Below are positions 43,327 to 51,576 of a stretch of 51,576 nucleotides of DNA, in pieces. The notes under the pieces were generated by a model. That model ran no database searches and was not told where the DNA came from. It saw only the letters and a program-made list of their open reading frames with translations. The stretch is from Betaproteobacteria bacterium (GTDB lineage Bacteria; Pseudomonadota; Gammaproteobacteria; Burkholderiales; SG8-41): positions 1 to 51,576 of the forward strand of contig JANYDM010000002.1 of assembly GCA_025363575.1 (NCBI GenBank), read 5' to 3'. The translations under genes and the position numbers were made by a program. Within the stretch, counting starts at the first letter, position 1, and every line of letters starts with the position of its first letter.

Positions 43327-43577
43327 GTTAGTCCGAGGTTGGGCGCGGAGGGCGGCCTATTGTGCAGCAATCCGCCGCTTGCGGCACCGCCAAAAGTGTG
43401 TTTTCGCGCAGTGTTCGATGCGCACCGCGTGGCGTCAGCGTTCTTGATTTTGCCCTAGGCACGGTATAGCATTGGCGGCCTGTTGGAAGGGCCGGGCGTG
43501 GTTTTAAAACGCTGATAAAAAAAATTTCCGCGCCGATGCAGCAGAAATCCAAATCCAGAAGCCACCAAGGAGGCGAT

Positions 43578-44723
43578 ATGAGCAAAGAGCTGAAGAAAGA
43601 CACGCCGGCAAAACCCGCGGTATCACGCCGTAAATTCCTGTCGGGTGCCGCGGCAGCCGCCACGGGCGCGGCCATCACCGGTTTCCCGATGATCTCCGTT
43701 GCGCAATCGCCAATTACGATGCGCTGGCAGTCGACGTGGCCGACGAAAGACATCTTCCATGAATACGCGCTCGACTACGCGAAGAAGGTCAACGACATGT
43801 CGGGCGGCCGCCTCAAGATCGACGTGCTGCCTGCAGGCGCGGTCGTCAAGGCGTTCGACCTGATCGATGCGGTGAGCAAAGGCACGCTTGACGGCGGCCA
43901 CGGCGTGCTCGCGTACTGGTACGGCAAGAATTCCGCGATGGCGATCTGGGGCTCGGGCCCGGCCTTCGGCATGGATGCCAACATGGTGCTCGCGTGGCAC
44001 TACTACGGCGGCGGCAAGGCCATGCTCGAGGAAATCTACAAGAACCTCAATCTCGACGTCGTTTCATACCTCTACGGCCCGATGCCGACGCAGCCGCTCG
44101 GCTGGTACAAGAAGCCGATCACCAAGCCCGCGGATTTCAAAGGCCTCAAGTTCCGCACGGTGGGCCTGTCGATCGATATCTTCACCGGCCTCGGGGCCGC
44201 CGTGAATGCGTTGCCGGGTGCTGAAATCGTACCGGCGATGGACCGCGGCCTGCTCGATGCAGCCGAGTTCAACAATACGTCCTCCGACCGCGCGCTGGGT
44301 TTCGCCGACGTGTCCAAAGTGTGCATGCTGCAAAGCTGGCACCAGTCGGGCGAGCAGTTTGAAATCCTGTGGAACAAGAAGAAATACGATGCGCTGCCGG
44401 CGGACCTCAAGGCGATCCTCGGCTATGCCGTGGAAGCCGCCTCTGCCGACATGTCGTGGAAAGCGATCGACCGCTACTCGCAGGATTACATCGAGCTGCA
44501 GTCGAAAGACAAGGTCAAGTTCTACAAGACGCCGGACCTGGTCCTGAACGACCAGCTGCGCTCGTGGGACGAGATCGTCAAGAAGAAGTCGGCCGAGAAC
44601 CCGATGTTCGGCAAGGTCATCGAATCGCAGCGCAAATTCGCAGAGCGCGCGACGAAGTGGCAGAACGATACCAACATCGACTTCAAGGTCGCTGCCAGGC
44701 ACTACTTCTCGAAGAAAGCTTAA
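43578..44723 (+). CDS. dctP: TRAP transporter substrate-binding protein (DctP/TakP type)
   Basis: A 381-residue periplasmic receptor. A twin-arginine signal (SRRKFLSGAAAAA, about residues 16-28) suggests export folded by Tat. The mature protein resembles TakP-type receptors for 2-oxo acids: MRWQSTWPTKDIFHE, GRLKIDVLPAGAVVKAFDLIDAV, YGPMPTQPLGWYKKPI, KGLKFRTVG with the key Arg, and AAEFNNTSSDRALGF. AAGGAGG precedes the ATG at 43578. It heads a dctPQM operon and is followed by a strong terminator that should reduce, not abolish, downstream expression. Confidence 0.93.
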   Translation: MSKELKKDTPAKPAVSRRKFLSGAAAAATGAAITGFPMISVAQSPITMRWQSTWPTKDIFHEYALDYAKKVNDMSGGRLKIDVLPAGAVVKAFDLIDAVSKGTLDGGHGVLAYWYGKNSAMAIWGSGPAFGMDANMVLAWHYYGGGKAMLEEIYKNLNLDVVSYLYGPMPTQPLGWYKKPITKPADFKGLKFRTVGLSIDIFTGLGAAVNALPGAEIVPAMDRGLLDAAEFNNTSSDRALGFADVSKVCMLQSWHQSGEQFEILWNKKKYDALPADLKAILGYAVEAASADMSWKAIDRYSQDYIELQSKDKVKFYKTPDLVLNDQLRSWDEIVKKKSAENPMFGKVIESQRKFAERATKWQNDTNIDFKVAARHYFSKKA

Positions 44724-44743
44724 GTCGTTTGTTAAAACCGACA

Positions 44744-44780
44744 CCACCCTGCAGCCCATCGCTGCAGGGTGGTTTTTTTT
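44744..44780 (+). terminator. Intrinsic terminator inside the TRAP operon
   Basis: CCACCCTGCAG (44744-44754) and CTGCAGGGTGG (44762-44772) form a perfect 11-bp stem with a seven-base loop, followed by eight T. It lies between dctP and dctQ and probably makes receptor mRNA more abundant than permease mRNA. Confidence 0.93.
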
Positions 44781-44813
44781 AGCGCAGGCGGCTCGGCGCG
44801 AGCGGGAGTGTCC

Positions 44814-45515
44814 ATGCAAGTACAGCGGTTTTTATACCGGGTCGACAGCATCAGTACATGGTGCGGCAAGGCGTTTGCGTGGCTGATCGCCATACTCATG
44901 CTCATCGTGTGCGCCGAGGTCTGCAAGCGCTACTTTCTGAACGACCCGACCTCGTGGTTTTTCGACATCACCGCGATGATGTACGGCGCGACGTTCATGA
45001 TGTGCGGCGCTTATACGCTCGCACAGGATGGCCACGTGCGCGGTGATTTTCTCTACGGCTCGATGAAGCCGCGCACGCAGGCGAGCCTGGATCTGATTTT
45101 GTACATACTGTTTTTCATTCCGGGGATCGCCGCGCTGTGCTACGCCGGCTGGGATTTCGCCGCAACGTCGTGGGCGATACGCGAGCACTCGAGCGTCACC
45201 GCCGACGGCCCGCCGCTTTATCATTTCAAGACTTTCATCCCGATCGCCGGTGCGCTGGTCATGTTGCAGGGAATTGCTGAAATCGTGCGCTGCGTCGTGT
45301 GCATCAAGACCGGCCAGTGGCCGGAACGTCTTAAAGACGCCGAGGAGATCGACGTCGTCGAGCAGCAACTGGCGAAAAGCACGCACGTGGACGACGAATC
45401 GCGCAAGCGCGCGATCGAGAGCGTGCACGACATCGATGAAGCGGCGCATCAGCGCGGGCTGGGTGATCGCGCAGCGGAAGAAACCGGGCGCCATCCGCGG
45501 GGAGAAGGAAAATGA
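44814..45515 (+). CDS. dctQ: TRAP transporter small permease (DctQ)
   Basis: A 233-residue inner-membrane protein with four helices (about residues 20-40, 55-75, 95-115, 140-165) and the DctQ-family features CAEVCKRYFLNDPTSWFFDI, AYTLAQDGHVRGDFLYG and the closing helix. A hydrophilic C-terminal extension of about 60 residues (EEIDVVEQQLAK, HVDDESRKRAIE) is longer than usual. GGGAG precedes ATG 44814. Its stop overlaps the dctM start (ATGA). Confidence 0.92.
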   Translation: MQVQRFLYRVDSISTWCGKAFAWLIAILMLIVCAEVCKRYFLNDPTSWFFDITAMMYGATFMMCGAYTLAQDGHVRGDFLYGSMKPRTQASLDLILYILFFIPGIAALCYAGWDFAATSWAIREHSSVTADGPPLYHFKTFIPIAGALVMLQGIAEIVRCVVCIKTGQWPERLKDAEEIDVVEQQLAKSTHVDDESRKRAIESVHDIDEAAHQRGLGDRAAEETGRHPRGEGK

Positions 45516-47467
45516 GCGATCCCGCACTCGGCCTCCTGATGTTGAGCCTGATCGTCGTCGTGATCATGCTCGGTTTCCCCACTGCGTTCACGCTGATGGG
45601 GCTGGGGATGTTCTTCGGCTTCATCGCGTTTCACGATCCGTCGAAAGCATTTCTCGACAACCGCGTGTTCGACCTGATGGTTGAGCGCACTTACGGGGCG
45701 ATGACCAACGATACGCTGCTGTCGATCCCGCTATTCGTGCTGATGGGCTACGTGATGGAACGCGGCGCGCTGGTCGACAAGATGTTCTACAGCATACAGC
45801 TCGCGTTCCGCCGCCTGCCCGCTTCGCTGGCCGTGGCGACCCTCATCGTGTGCACGTTCTGGGGCATCGCCAGCGGGCTGGTCGGCGCGGTCGTCGTACT
45901 GATGGGCGTTATCGCGTTCAACCCGATGCTGAAAGCCGGTTACGACGTGCGGCTCGCATCCGGCGTGATCACCGCCGGCGGCACGCTGGGCATCCTGATC
46001 CCGCCGTCGGTGATGATCATTGTCTACGCCGCGGTGGCCGGCCAGTCCGTAGTCAAGCTTTATGCGTCCGCCATGTTTCCGGGATTTTTCCTGTCGTTCC
46101 TCTACCTCGTCTACATCATCGGCTGGGCGCTAATCAATCCGAAGATCGCGCCGCGCCTGCCTGAGAGCGAGAACCAGGTGCCGATACCGGCATGGGTGCC
46201 GCAGATGCAGCAAGCCTATTCAAACAACCTGCTGGTCTCGTTACTGACCGCGGCCGTACGGCCCGGACGGGCGTTGCAGCTGGACGGCGAAGCTGCGCGG
46301 TTTACGTACCTGACTATCATGCGCAATCTGCTTGCTGCGCTGTTCCCGCTGCTGCTCGCCGCTGTCACCTGCTGGGGAATCTGGTGGTACGTGGTGATTC
46401 ACCAGCAAGTCGATGCACAACCGGTAAAACCCGCGGTCAGCATGGCGCAGAAGAACACCGAGCCTGCAGTAGCCGCACCGGTCGCGCCGCTGACGAAGGA
46501 CGCAGCGCCCCAGGAACTGGGCGTAAAGGCGGACGCAGCGCCCCAGGAACTGGGCGCAAAAGCGGACGAAGCGCCGCAGGAGCTGGGCGCCAATGCGTCG
46601 GCTGATGCCAATGCAACGGCGAAGGAACCGGAAGGGTTGCAGGAGATGGGCACGCCGGAGCTTTCCGAAGGCAACGCCGCACCGTCGGCCAACGGTCCGC
46701 CGCCCGAGTTTTATACGTATTTCTGGATATGCGTTGCGGTGACCGCGTTGCTGCTGCTGTATTACTACTGGAATCTGCGCGCGGAGCAGTTCCAGATATT
46801 GAAGCTGCTGGTCGAATCCGTAATGCCGCTCGGCATCCTGACTATCGTGGTGCTGGCGGTGATTTTGTTCGGCATCACCACGGCTACCGAATCCGCGGGC
46901 ATCGGTGCCGCCGGCGCTTTCCTGCTCGCCCTGCAGGCGCGTACGCTCGACTGGGAGCGGGTCAAGCAGTCGGTGTTTCTGACCGCCAAGACAACTGCGA
47001 TGGTGTGCTGGCTGTTCGTCGGTTCGGCGCTTTTCTCCGCGGTGTTCGCCATTCTGGGCGGGCAGCAACTGGTCGAGCACTGGGTATTGTCTCTGAACCT
47101 GACGGCCGTGCAGTTCATGATACTTTCGCAGGCGATCATTTTCGTGCTCGGCTGGCCGCTCGAATGGACCGAGATCATCGTCATCTTCGTGCCCATATTC
47201 CTGCCGCTGCTGAGGCACTTCGGCATCGACCCGATCCTGTGGGGCACCCTGGTGTTCGTCAATCTGCAGGCTGCGTTCCTGAGCCCGCCGGTCGCAATGT
47301 CGGCGTTCTATCTGAAAGGCGTCGCGCCGCCGCACGTGACGCTCAACCAGATTTTCGCCGGCATGATGCCGTACATGCTGATCGTCATCCTGTGCATGGT
47401 CTGCATGTACATCTGGCCCGGCATGACGTTGTGGCTGCCGAACTATCTGTACGGCTCCGGCGGCTGA
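45512..47467 (+). CDS. dctM: TRAP transporter large permease (DctM) with a long internal insertion
   Basis: A 651-residue protein; typical DctM is about 430. The N-terminal half (GFPTAFTLMGLGMFFG, YGAMTNDTLLSIPLFVLMGY, GTLGILIPPSVMIIVYA) and C-terminal half (GITTATESAGIGAAGAF, GWPLEWTEIIVIFVPIFLPL, FLSPPVAMSAFYLKGVAP) are normal and conserved. Between them, after about residue 250, lies an extra section: a soluble part, an extra membrane helix, an Ala/Pro/Glu-rich stretch of about 100 residues with three 11-residue repeats, and another helix. It is coupled to dctQ by overlap. Together with DctP it should import 2-oxo acids or related carboxylates using the sodium gradient. Confidence 0.92.
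   Translation: MSDPALGLLMLSLIVVVIMLGFPTAFTLMGLGMFFGFIAFHDPSKAFLDNRVFDLMVERTYGAMTNDTLLSIPLFVLMGYVMERGALVDKMFYSIQLAFRRLPASLAVATLIVCTFWGIASGLVGAVVVLMGVIAFNPMLKAGYDVRLASGVITAGGTLGILIPPSVMIIVYAAVAGQSVVKLYASAMFPGFFLSFLYLVYIIGWALINPKIAPRLPESENQVPIPAWVPQMQQAYSNNLLVSLLTAAVRPGRALQLDGEAARFTYLTIMRNLLAALFPLLLAAVTCWGIWWYVVIHQQVDAQPVKPAVSMAQKNTEPAVAAPVAPLTKDAAPQELGVKADAAPQELGAKADEAPQELGANASADANATAKEPEGLQEMGTPELSEGNAAPSANGPPPEFYTYFWICVAVTALLLLYYYWNLRAEQFQILKLLVESVMPLGILTIVVLAVILFGITTATESAGIGAAGAFLLALQARTLDWERVKQSVFLTAKTTAMVCWLFVGSALFSAVFAILGGQQLVEHWVLSLNLTAVQFMILSQAIIFVLGWPLEWTEIIVIFVPIFLPLLRHFGIDPILWGTLVFVNLQAAFLSPPVAMSAFYLKGVAPPHVTLNQIFAGMMPYMLIVILCMVCMYIWPGMTLWLPNYLYGSGG
46499..46597 (+). repeat. Three 33-bp in-frame repeats inside dctM
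   Basis: Three tandem 33-bp units (46499-46531, 46532-46564, 46565-46597) encode D-A/E-A-P-Q-E-L-G-x-K/N-A. The first two differ at few bases, the third is more diverged, so the array has grown recently from one unit. Confidence 0.92.
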
Positions 47468-47500
47468 GCCGGTTGCCGCAGAGCGCGCAGATCAATCCGA

Positions 47501-47529
47501 CAGAGCAGCCGCGGCTGCTCTGTTTTTTT
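47501..47529 (+). terminator. Intrinsic terminator after dctM
   Basis: CAGAGCAGCC (47501-47510), a GC loop and GGCTGCTCTG (47513-47522) are followed by seven T. It ends the TRAP operon just before the MFS gene. Confidence 0.92.
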
Positions 47530-47539
47530 GAGCCGCGAA

Positions 47540-48808
47540 ATGGAAAGTGACCGGCTGGCGTGGTGGCGCGCGAGCGCAATGGCGCTCACGTGCTGCGCGT
47601 TCTTCATCGCGTTCTTTCACCGCGTATCGACCGGCTCGATCGCCGGCGATCTGCAGCGCGAATTCGCCATTGGCGGGGCCGCCCTCGGCACGCTGGGCGC
47701 GACCTACTATCTCATCTATGCAGTAATGCAGGTGCCGTCCGGGGTGCTCGCCGACACGCTCGGCCCGCGCATCACGCTGGCGTTCGGCATGGCAATCTCG
47801 GGCGCCGGCTCCATAGCTTATGGCCTTGCGGGGGGCTTCGCCACCGCAGCAGCGGCGCGCACGCTGGCGGCTCTCGGCGTTTCCGTCGTGTTCATCTGCA
47901 TGCTGAAGCTGTGCGCCGGCTGGTTTCACGAGCGCCGTTTTGCCACGGCCGTGGGCGCCGCAAACGTCGCGGGCATCGCCGGCGCGCTGGCCGCGACCGC
48001 GCCGCTGGCGTGGCTCATTACTCTAGTCTCGTGGCGCAGCGTATTCGTGGCTGTCGGCGTCGCATCGCTTTTTCTCGGTGTGGCAATCTGGCTGTTCGTG
48101 CGTGAGGCGCCGCATGCGCCCGGCAGCGCTGCCGCCGGCGGCTGCTGCTGGCGGTCCGCGCTCGCCGCAGTGGCGGCCAATCCCGCGACGTGGCCGCCGT
48201 TCTGGGTCAACGTCGGGATCTCCGGCACGTACATGACGTTCATCGGCGTATGGGCAGCGCCATTTCTTGTTCACGCGCACGGCCTGACGCCGGTGGCGGC
48301 GGGCCGCTGCACCGCGCTGACGCTGATCGCATTTGCGTTTTCCGCGCCGTTCACAGGCTGGCTGTCCGATCGCCTGCGCGTGCGCCGTGCATTGGTGATC
48401 GCGTTGGCGGCCGCATACAGCGCGACCGGACTGATTTGGATATCGCTGCCGCTGCCGAGCGCAAACGCCGTAACGATCGCGGCGGTACTCACCGGGCTCG
48501 CGGTGCCGGGCTTTACGCTGACGTGGTCGATCGCGAAGGAGGTGAATACGCCTGCACGCGCGGGCATGGCGATCGCGATTGCGAACATCGGCGGTTTTAT
48601 TGCGTCCGGGCTGCTGCAACCACTGGTCGGATGGGTGGTTGACAATGGCGCCGGTGTTGTCGCGGGCGGCAGCGCCGATGCGTACCGGCTCGGCATTGGC
48701 GTGCTCGTCGCATGGTCGCTGATCGGCGTCGTCGCTGCCTGCAAGCTTACTGAAACGCGCTGCCGCAACGTCTGGCGGGGGCAGGTGCATGCAGACGCTA
48801 TGCGATAA
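47540..48808 (+). CDS. MFS transporter
   Basis: A 422-residue major facilitator with 12 predicted helices. The N-terminal domain has FFIAFFHRVSTGSIAGDLQREF and the loop motif GVLADTLGPR (helix 2-3, MFS motif A form); the second half repeats it as GWLSDRLRVRRALV. It belongs to the organic-anion or nitrate/oxalate-like permeases by general appearance; the substrate is not known. ATG 47540 follows GAGCCGCGAAA; an in-frame TTG at 47528 falls in the terminator. A Cys pair (GGCCW) is in the central loop. Confidence 0.88.
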   Translation: MESDRLAWWRASAMALTCCAFFIAFFHRVSTGSIAGDLQREFAIGGAALGTLGATYYLIYAVMQVPSGVLADTLGPRITLAFGMAISGAGSIAYGLAGGFATAAAARTLAALGVSVVFICMLKLCAGWFHERRFATAVGAANVAGIAGALAATAPLAWLITLVSWRSVFVAVGVASLFLGVAIWLFVREAPHAPGSAAAGGCCWRSALAAVAANPATWPPFWVNVGISGTYMTFIGVWAAPFLVHAHGLTPVAAGRCTALTLIAFAFSAPFTGWLSDRLRVRRALVIALAAAYSATGLIWISLPLPSANAVTIAAVLTGLAVPGFTLTWSIAKEVNTPARAGMAIAIANIGGFIASGLLQPLVGWVVDNGAGVVAGGSADAYRLGIGVLVAWSLIGVVAACKLTETRCRNVWRGQVHADAMR

Positions 48809-48809
48809 T
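48801..48809 (+). promoter_or_regulatory. Putative extended -10 element for the hydroxyacid dehydrogenase
   Basis: TGCGATAAT overlaps the stop codon of the MFS gene and lies about 50 bases before the ATG at 48860. The same word precedes the Bug gene at 6338. No clear -35 is seen. Confidence 0.3.
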
Positions 48810-48859
48810 CGCTGTTTTTACGTCCGCGCCGCGTGGCGCTCGATTGCACAGGACAGACA

Positions 48860-49840
48860 ATGAAGCCGAAAATTCTGGTCACGCGCGAAGTATTCGACGA
48901 CACGCTCGGTTATCTCGCAGAGCATTGCGAAGTCGAATCCAATCAGGCCGACAAGCCGTTCGAGCCTGCGGCGCTTGCGCAGCACCTGAAGGACAAGGAT
49001 GGGGTCGTCTGCTGCCTGACCGACCGTGTCGGCGATGCGTTGCTCGCGCACGCGCCGCGCCTGAAGGTGGTCGCCAATATCGCAGTCGGTTACAACAACA
49101 TCGACGTGCCGGCCTGCACCGCGCGCAATGTCATGGTGACCAACACGCCGGGCGTGCTCGACGACAGCACTGCCGACCTCGCGATGGCGCTCATGCTCGC
49201 GACCGCGCGGCGGCTGACCGAAGCCGAGGCCTACATACGCGCGGGAGACTGGCAAGGCTGGCACCTGAAGCAGATGCTCGGCGTCGACGTGCATCATGCG
49301 ACGCTCGGCATATTCGGCATGGGCCGCATCGGTCAGCAGATCGCGCGGCGCGCGGCGGGTTTCAACATGCGTGTGCTGTATCAGAACCGCAACCGCTGCC
49401 CGGCTGATGTCGAAAAAAATCTCAATGCCGAATACGCGACCAAGGAGCAAGTGCTCGCGCAAGCGGACTTTGTCATCCTGCAGATGCCGTATTCGCCGGC
49501 GACCCATCATTTCATCGGCACCGCGGAACTCAAGCAGATGAAGCCCAGCGCCATTCTGATCAATTCGACGCGCGGCGGCGTGGTCGACGACGCTGCGCTG
49601 ATCGAGGCGTTGAAGAACGGCACGATACGTGCCGCCGGCCTCGACGTATACGAAAACGAGCCCCGCCTCAATCCCGGCTTCCTTGATCTGAAAAACGTGG
49701 TGCTGGCCCCCCACGTCGGCAGCTCGACCGAGGCGACGCGCCGCGCGATGGCGATGACAGCCGCAAAGAATGCCGTGGCCGCGCTGACCGGTGGCACACC
49801 GCCGAATCTGCTTAATGCTGAAGCAAAGGGTAAAGCTTAA
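48860..49840 (+). CDS. D-2-hydroxyacid dehydrogenase (glyoxylate/hydroxypyruvate reductase type)
   Basis: A 326-residue enzyme that reduces 2-oxo acids such as glyoxylate, hydroxypyruvate or 2-ketogluconate. The nucleotide motif is GMGRIG (153-158). The second strand ends YQNR without an acidic residue, which favours NADPH. Catalytic residues are R238 (NSTRGG), E267 (YENEP) and H285 (APHVGSS). ATG 48860 with AGGA upstream is preferred over a frame beginning at 48833. It fits with the AEC transporter downstream, but an inverted repeat lies between them. Confidence 0.9.
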   Translation: MKPKILVTREVFDDTLGYLAEHCEVESNQADKPFEPAALAQHLKDKDGVVCCLTDRVGDALLAHAPRLKVVANIAVGYNNIDVPACTARNVMVTNTPGVLDDSTADLAMALMLATARRLTEAEAYIRAGDWQGWHLKQMLGVDVHHATLGIFGMGRIGQQIARRAAGFNMRVLYQNRNRCPADVEKNLNAEYATKEQVLAQADFVILQMPYSPATHHFIGTAELKQMKPSAILINSTRGGVVDDAALIEALKNGTIRAAGLDVYENEPRLNPGFLDLKNVVLAPHVGSSTEATRRAMAMTAAKNAVAALTGGTPPNLLNAEAKGKA

Positions 49841-50000
49841 ACCGTGAAGGACGCAAAGGACGCAAAGGAAAAGAAAAATCAAGAAACGAGGCGTAGCTAG
49901 ACTTCGTTGAGGCTAATTCTTGTTTGGTTTTTTGGGTCTCCTTCGCGTCCTTTGCGTGCCGCTCAAGGGGGTATTAAAAAGAATCCTTTGCGGTGAAGCT
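49841..50000. repeat. Tandem/inverted repeats, ACGCAAAGG type
   Basis: The left arm (49841-49870) holds three copies of the 9-bp word GACGCAAAG/GGACGCAAAGG. The inverted copy is at 49938-49957 (CTCCTTCGCGTCCTTTGCGT), and another inverted piece at 49983-50000 (ATCCTTTGCGGTGAAGCT) mirrors the very start of the left arm. The block fills most of the gap before the AEC transporter gene. Confidence 0.85.
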
Positions 50001-50054
50001 TTTGAGTTAATTTTTTGCGACGGCGGCCGCTCTCGCGCGGGGCATTAAATTTGC

Positions 50055-51008
50055 ATGACGCAGCTATTCAATTTGATGGTCGAAGTGATGATGCCGCTGG
50101 CCTTGCTGGTGGGCGCGGGCGCGGTGTGGCCGCTGATTTTTCGCGATACGCCGGTGGAAGCGATGCGCACGCAACTGAATCGCCTCGTGCTCTACGTGTT
50201 CTATCCCTGCATCCTGTTCGCGGTGGTCTCCAGCACGCGCATTACTCCCGACCTGCTGTCAGTGCCTTTGCTGGTGGGCATCGGCACGCTGGCGTCGGGA
50301 GGCATCTTGTATGTACTGCTCTATCTGTCGCCGCTGGGGCGCGGACTCACCGACCCGACACGCGCGGTACTGATGCTGGGCGGCATGTTCGGCAACACTT
50401 TCAATATCGGCGCGCCGGTGCTGATGTTTTTCTTCGGGCGGGATGCGGTGCGCTACGCAGTGTTCAACGACATGCTGATGACGATGCCGCTGATCTGGAC
50501 GCTCGGCGTGTGGATCGCGACGCGCCTTGGCTCGCATGAAAAGCCGGTGTCCTATCCTTCATTGTGGCGCATCGTGCTGTCGTTGCCGCCGCTGTGGGCC
50601 TTCGCGCTCGGGCTCGGGCTGCAGGCAAGCGGCCTCACGTATCAGCCGCTGGCGGCGGCGGCGCACATGATAGGACAGGCGACCATCCCGGTCACCCTCT
50701 TCGTACTGGGTATGACCATTCCGTGGCGCAATCTGACGCCGCGACCGGAAATTCTCACCGCCGCCGCAGTCAAGCTGCTGTTCGCACCGCTGGTGGCGGC
50801 ATGCGTGGCGCGCGTTTTCTTCGCGCCGTTAGGCGAGGCGCAGTACGCGTCCGCGCTCGAAGCCACGACGCCCGCAATGATGACCGCACTGTTGCTCGCC
50901 GACCGCTTTCGTCTCGACGGCGGGGCCGCCGCGCTCCTGATCGGCTGGAGTACAATTCTGTTCTGGTTCAGCCTGCCGTTGACACTGACCCTTGGATTGA
51001 TCCGTTAG
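50055..51008 (+). CDS. AEC (auxin efflux carrier) family transporter
   Basis: A 317-residue membrane protein with about 10 helices. Family features are the start with LMPLALLVGAGA, LNRLVLYVFYPCILFAVV with a Pro break, GGMFGNTFNIGAPVLMFFFGRDA, and the second-half QATIPVTLFVLGMTIPW, where the crossing helix carries a conserved Pro. AEC proteins transport malate, malonate or other small carboxylates. The ribosome site is weak. It is downstream of a hydroxyacid dehydrogenase and may carry a related acid; this is inference. Confidence 0.87.
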   Translation: MTQLFNLMVEVMMPLALLVGAGAVWPLIFRDTPVEAMRTQLNRLVLYVFYPCILFAVVSSTRITPDLLSVPLLVGIGTLASGGILYVLLYLSPLGRGLTDPTRAVLMLGGMFGNTFNIGAPVLMFFFGRDAVRYAVFNDMLMTMPLIWTLGVWIATRLGSHEKPVSYPSLWRIVLSLPPLWAFALGLGLQASGLTYQPLAAAAHMIGQATIPVTLFVLGMTIPWRNLTPRPEILTAAAVKLLFAPLVAACVARVFFAPLGEAQYASALEATTPAMMTALLLADRFRLDGGAAALLIGWSTILFWFSLPLTLTLGLIR

Positions 51009-51091
51009 TCATGCCGCGCGCGCCGTTTGTCGCGCCGTCGCGGCCGCGACTTTGCACAGCCGGTAATATGGGCGAATTTGGGAGCACCACC

Positions 51092-51576
51092 ATGCTGAGA
51101 GTCGCCGTCTTTGCGCTTGTGGCTTTAGCCGCTTTGAACGCGCGCGCGCAGAATCCCGAGCCGACGCAGGTTTGGTACACCGGCAGCCATATCGAATTGA
51201 AGGTGACCGATGCCGCCGGCGGCCTTGGCGCGGAATGGCGCTTCGACCGCGCCAACAACGGCGATGTGCGGGTGGTCAAAGAAGAGCGCCACGGCAGCGG
51301 CACCGTCAGGGGCACGCTCATATCGGTATGTGGCGACCAGGCGATCCTGTTCAAGGATATCGTGCCGGCGCGTCTGCACGAATTACAGGAACTGAACGAG
51401 CCGGTGCTGCATCTGCAACTGGCGCTGCGCCTGCTGGCGCGCGCGATGCCGCAGGGTCTGCCGGCCACGGGCACGCAGACCGCTATCGATGTGGCTGAGG
51501 ATAAAATCACCCTGCGCGTGCGCAAGGGCTATCGCGCGCGCAAGGATTTCGGCGCGCCGTGGCGCGCGCGTGGCGT
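51092..51576 (+). CDS. Exported protein, cut by the window end
   Basis: An open frame that runs off the window without a stop; 161 complete codons are visible. ATG 51092 has GGGAG eight bases upstream; an in-frame ATG at 51068 is less likely. A signal peptide (LVALAALNARAQ, cleavage near residue 20) precedes a mature part with beta-rich character (HIELKVTDAAGGLGAEWRF, NNGDVRVVKEE) and one Cys in SVCGDQ. I do not recognise the family. Confidence 0.6.
   Translation, partial: MLRVAVFALVALAALNARAQNPEPTQVWYTGSHIELKVTDAAGGLGAEWRFDRANNGDVRVVKEERHGSGTVRGTLISVCGDQAILFKDIVPARLHELQELNEPVLHLQLALRLLARAMPQGLPATGTQTAIDVAEDKITLRVRKGYRARKDFGAPWRARG

Noticed and set aside
1..51576. Prophage, transposon or integrative element
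   Set aside because: No transposase, integrase, phage structural gene or flanking attachment repeat was seen.

Overview
The window looks like chromosomal DNA of a free-living betaproteobacterium, probably Burkholderiales-like and possibly from a metagenome assembly. The evidence is a high-GC sequence with strong GC3 bias, three Bug-family periplasmic binding proteins (TctC type, hugely expanded in Burkholderiales), TRAP and MFS organic-acid transporters, and simple Shine-Dalgarno sites. I see no tRNA, rRNA, transposase, integrase or CRISPR array. The species cannot be named from the sequence alone.

Layout. 1-4.3 kb is a leftward block: an IclR-type HTH-only protein, a DnaQ-like exonuclease, a Bug protein, a small membrane protein and a class II aldolase, preceded by a ComA-like (phosphosulfolactate synthase family) gene. 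4.5-11.5 kb runs rightward: sulfatase, a second Bug protein, a secreted alpha/beta hydrolase, lutA, ketopantoate reductase and a mandelate-racemase-like enolase-superfamily enzyme. 11.5-17.6 kb holds small membrane or secreted proteins, a phosphonatase-like HAD enzyme, a DUF952 protein, an outer-membrane beta-barrel protein and an acetyltransferase. 17.8-23.5 kb holds an arylsulfotransferase-like protein, a small secreted protein, a Ser/Thr kinase with C-terminal EF-hands, a periplasmic metallo-beta-lactamase-fold protein and a third Bug protein.

24.0-36.6 kb is the most striking part. Two overlapping genes fill 12.5 kb. The first encodes a 2764-residue exported protein of ten Cys-paired DUF11-like Ig units, then SdrD-B/Cna-B-like units with Asp/Asn-rich loops, another DUF11 unit and a degenerate OmpA-like tail. 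The second encodes a 1420-residue protein with an intact N-terminal OmpA peptidoglycan-binding domain followed by a large predicted outer-membrane barrel. This looks like a dedicated surface-fibre or adhesin pair of unknown function.

36.6-40.3 kb carries lutB, mmsA and lutC, with lutA about 27 kb away. After them come a DegP/HtrA protease, a CPA1-type cation/proton antiporter, a TRAP transporter operon (dctPQM, with an unusual DctM insertion), an MFS transporter, a D-2-hydroxyacid dehydrogenase, an AEC-family transporter, and a secreted protein cut by the window end. The metabolic theme is scavenging and oxidation of small organic acids (lactate, 2-oxo and 2-hydroxy acids, semialdehydes) plus sulfate-ester chemistry.

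A second theme is non-coding. At least seven intergenic sites hold short tandem repeats of roughly 8-10 bp, most with an inverted copy close by. Six different repeat words are used, so the arrangement recurs although the sequences differ.
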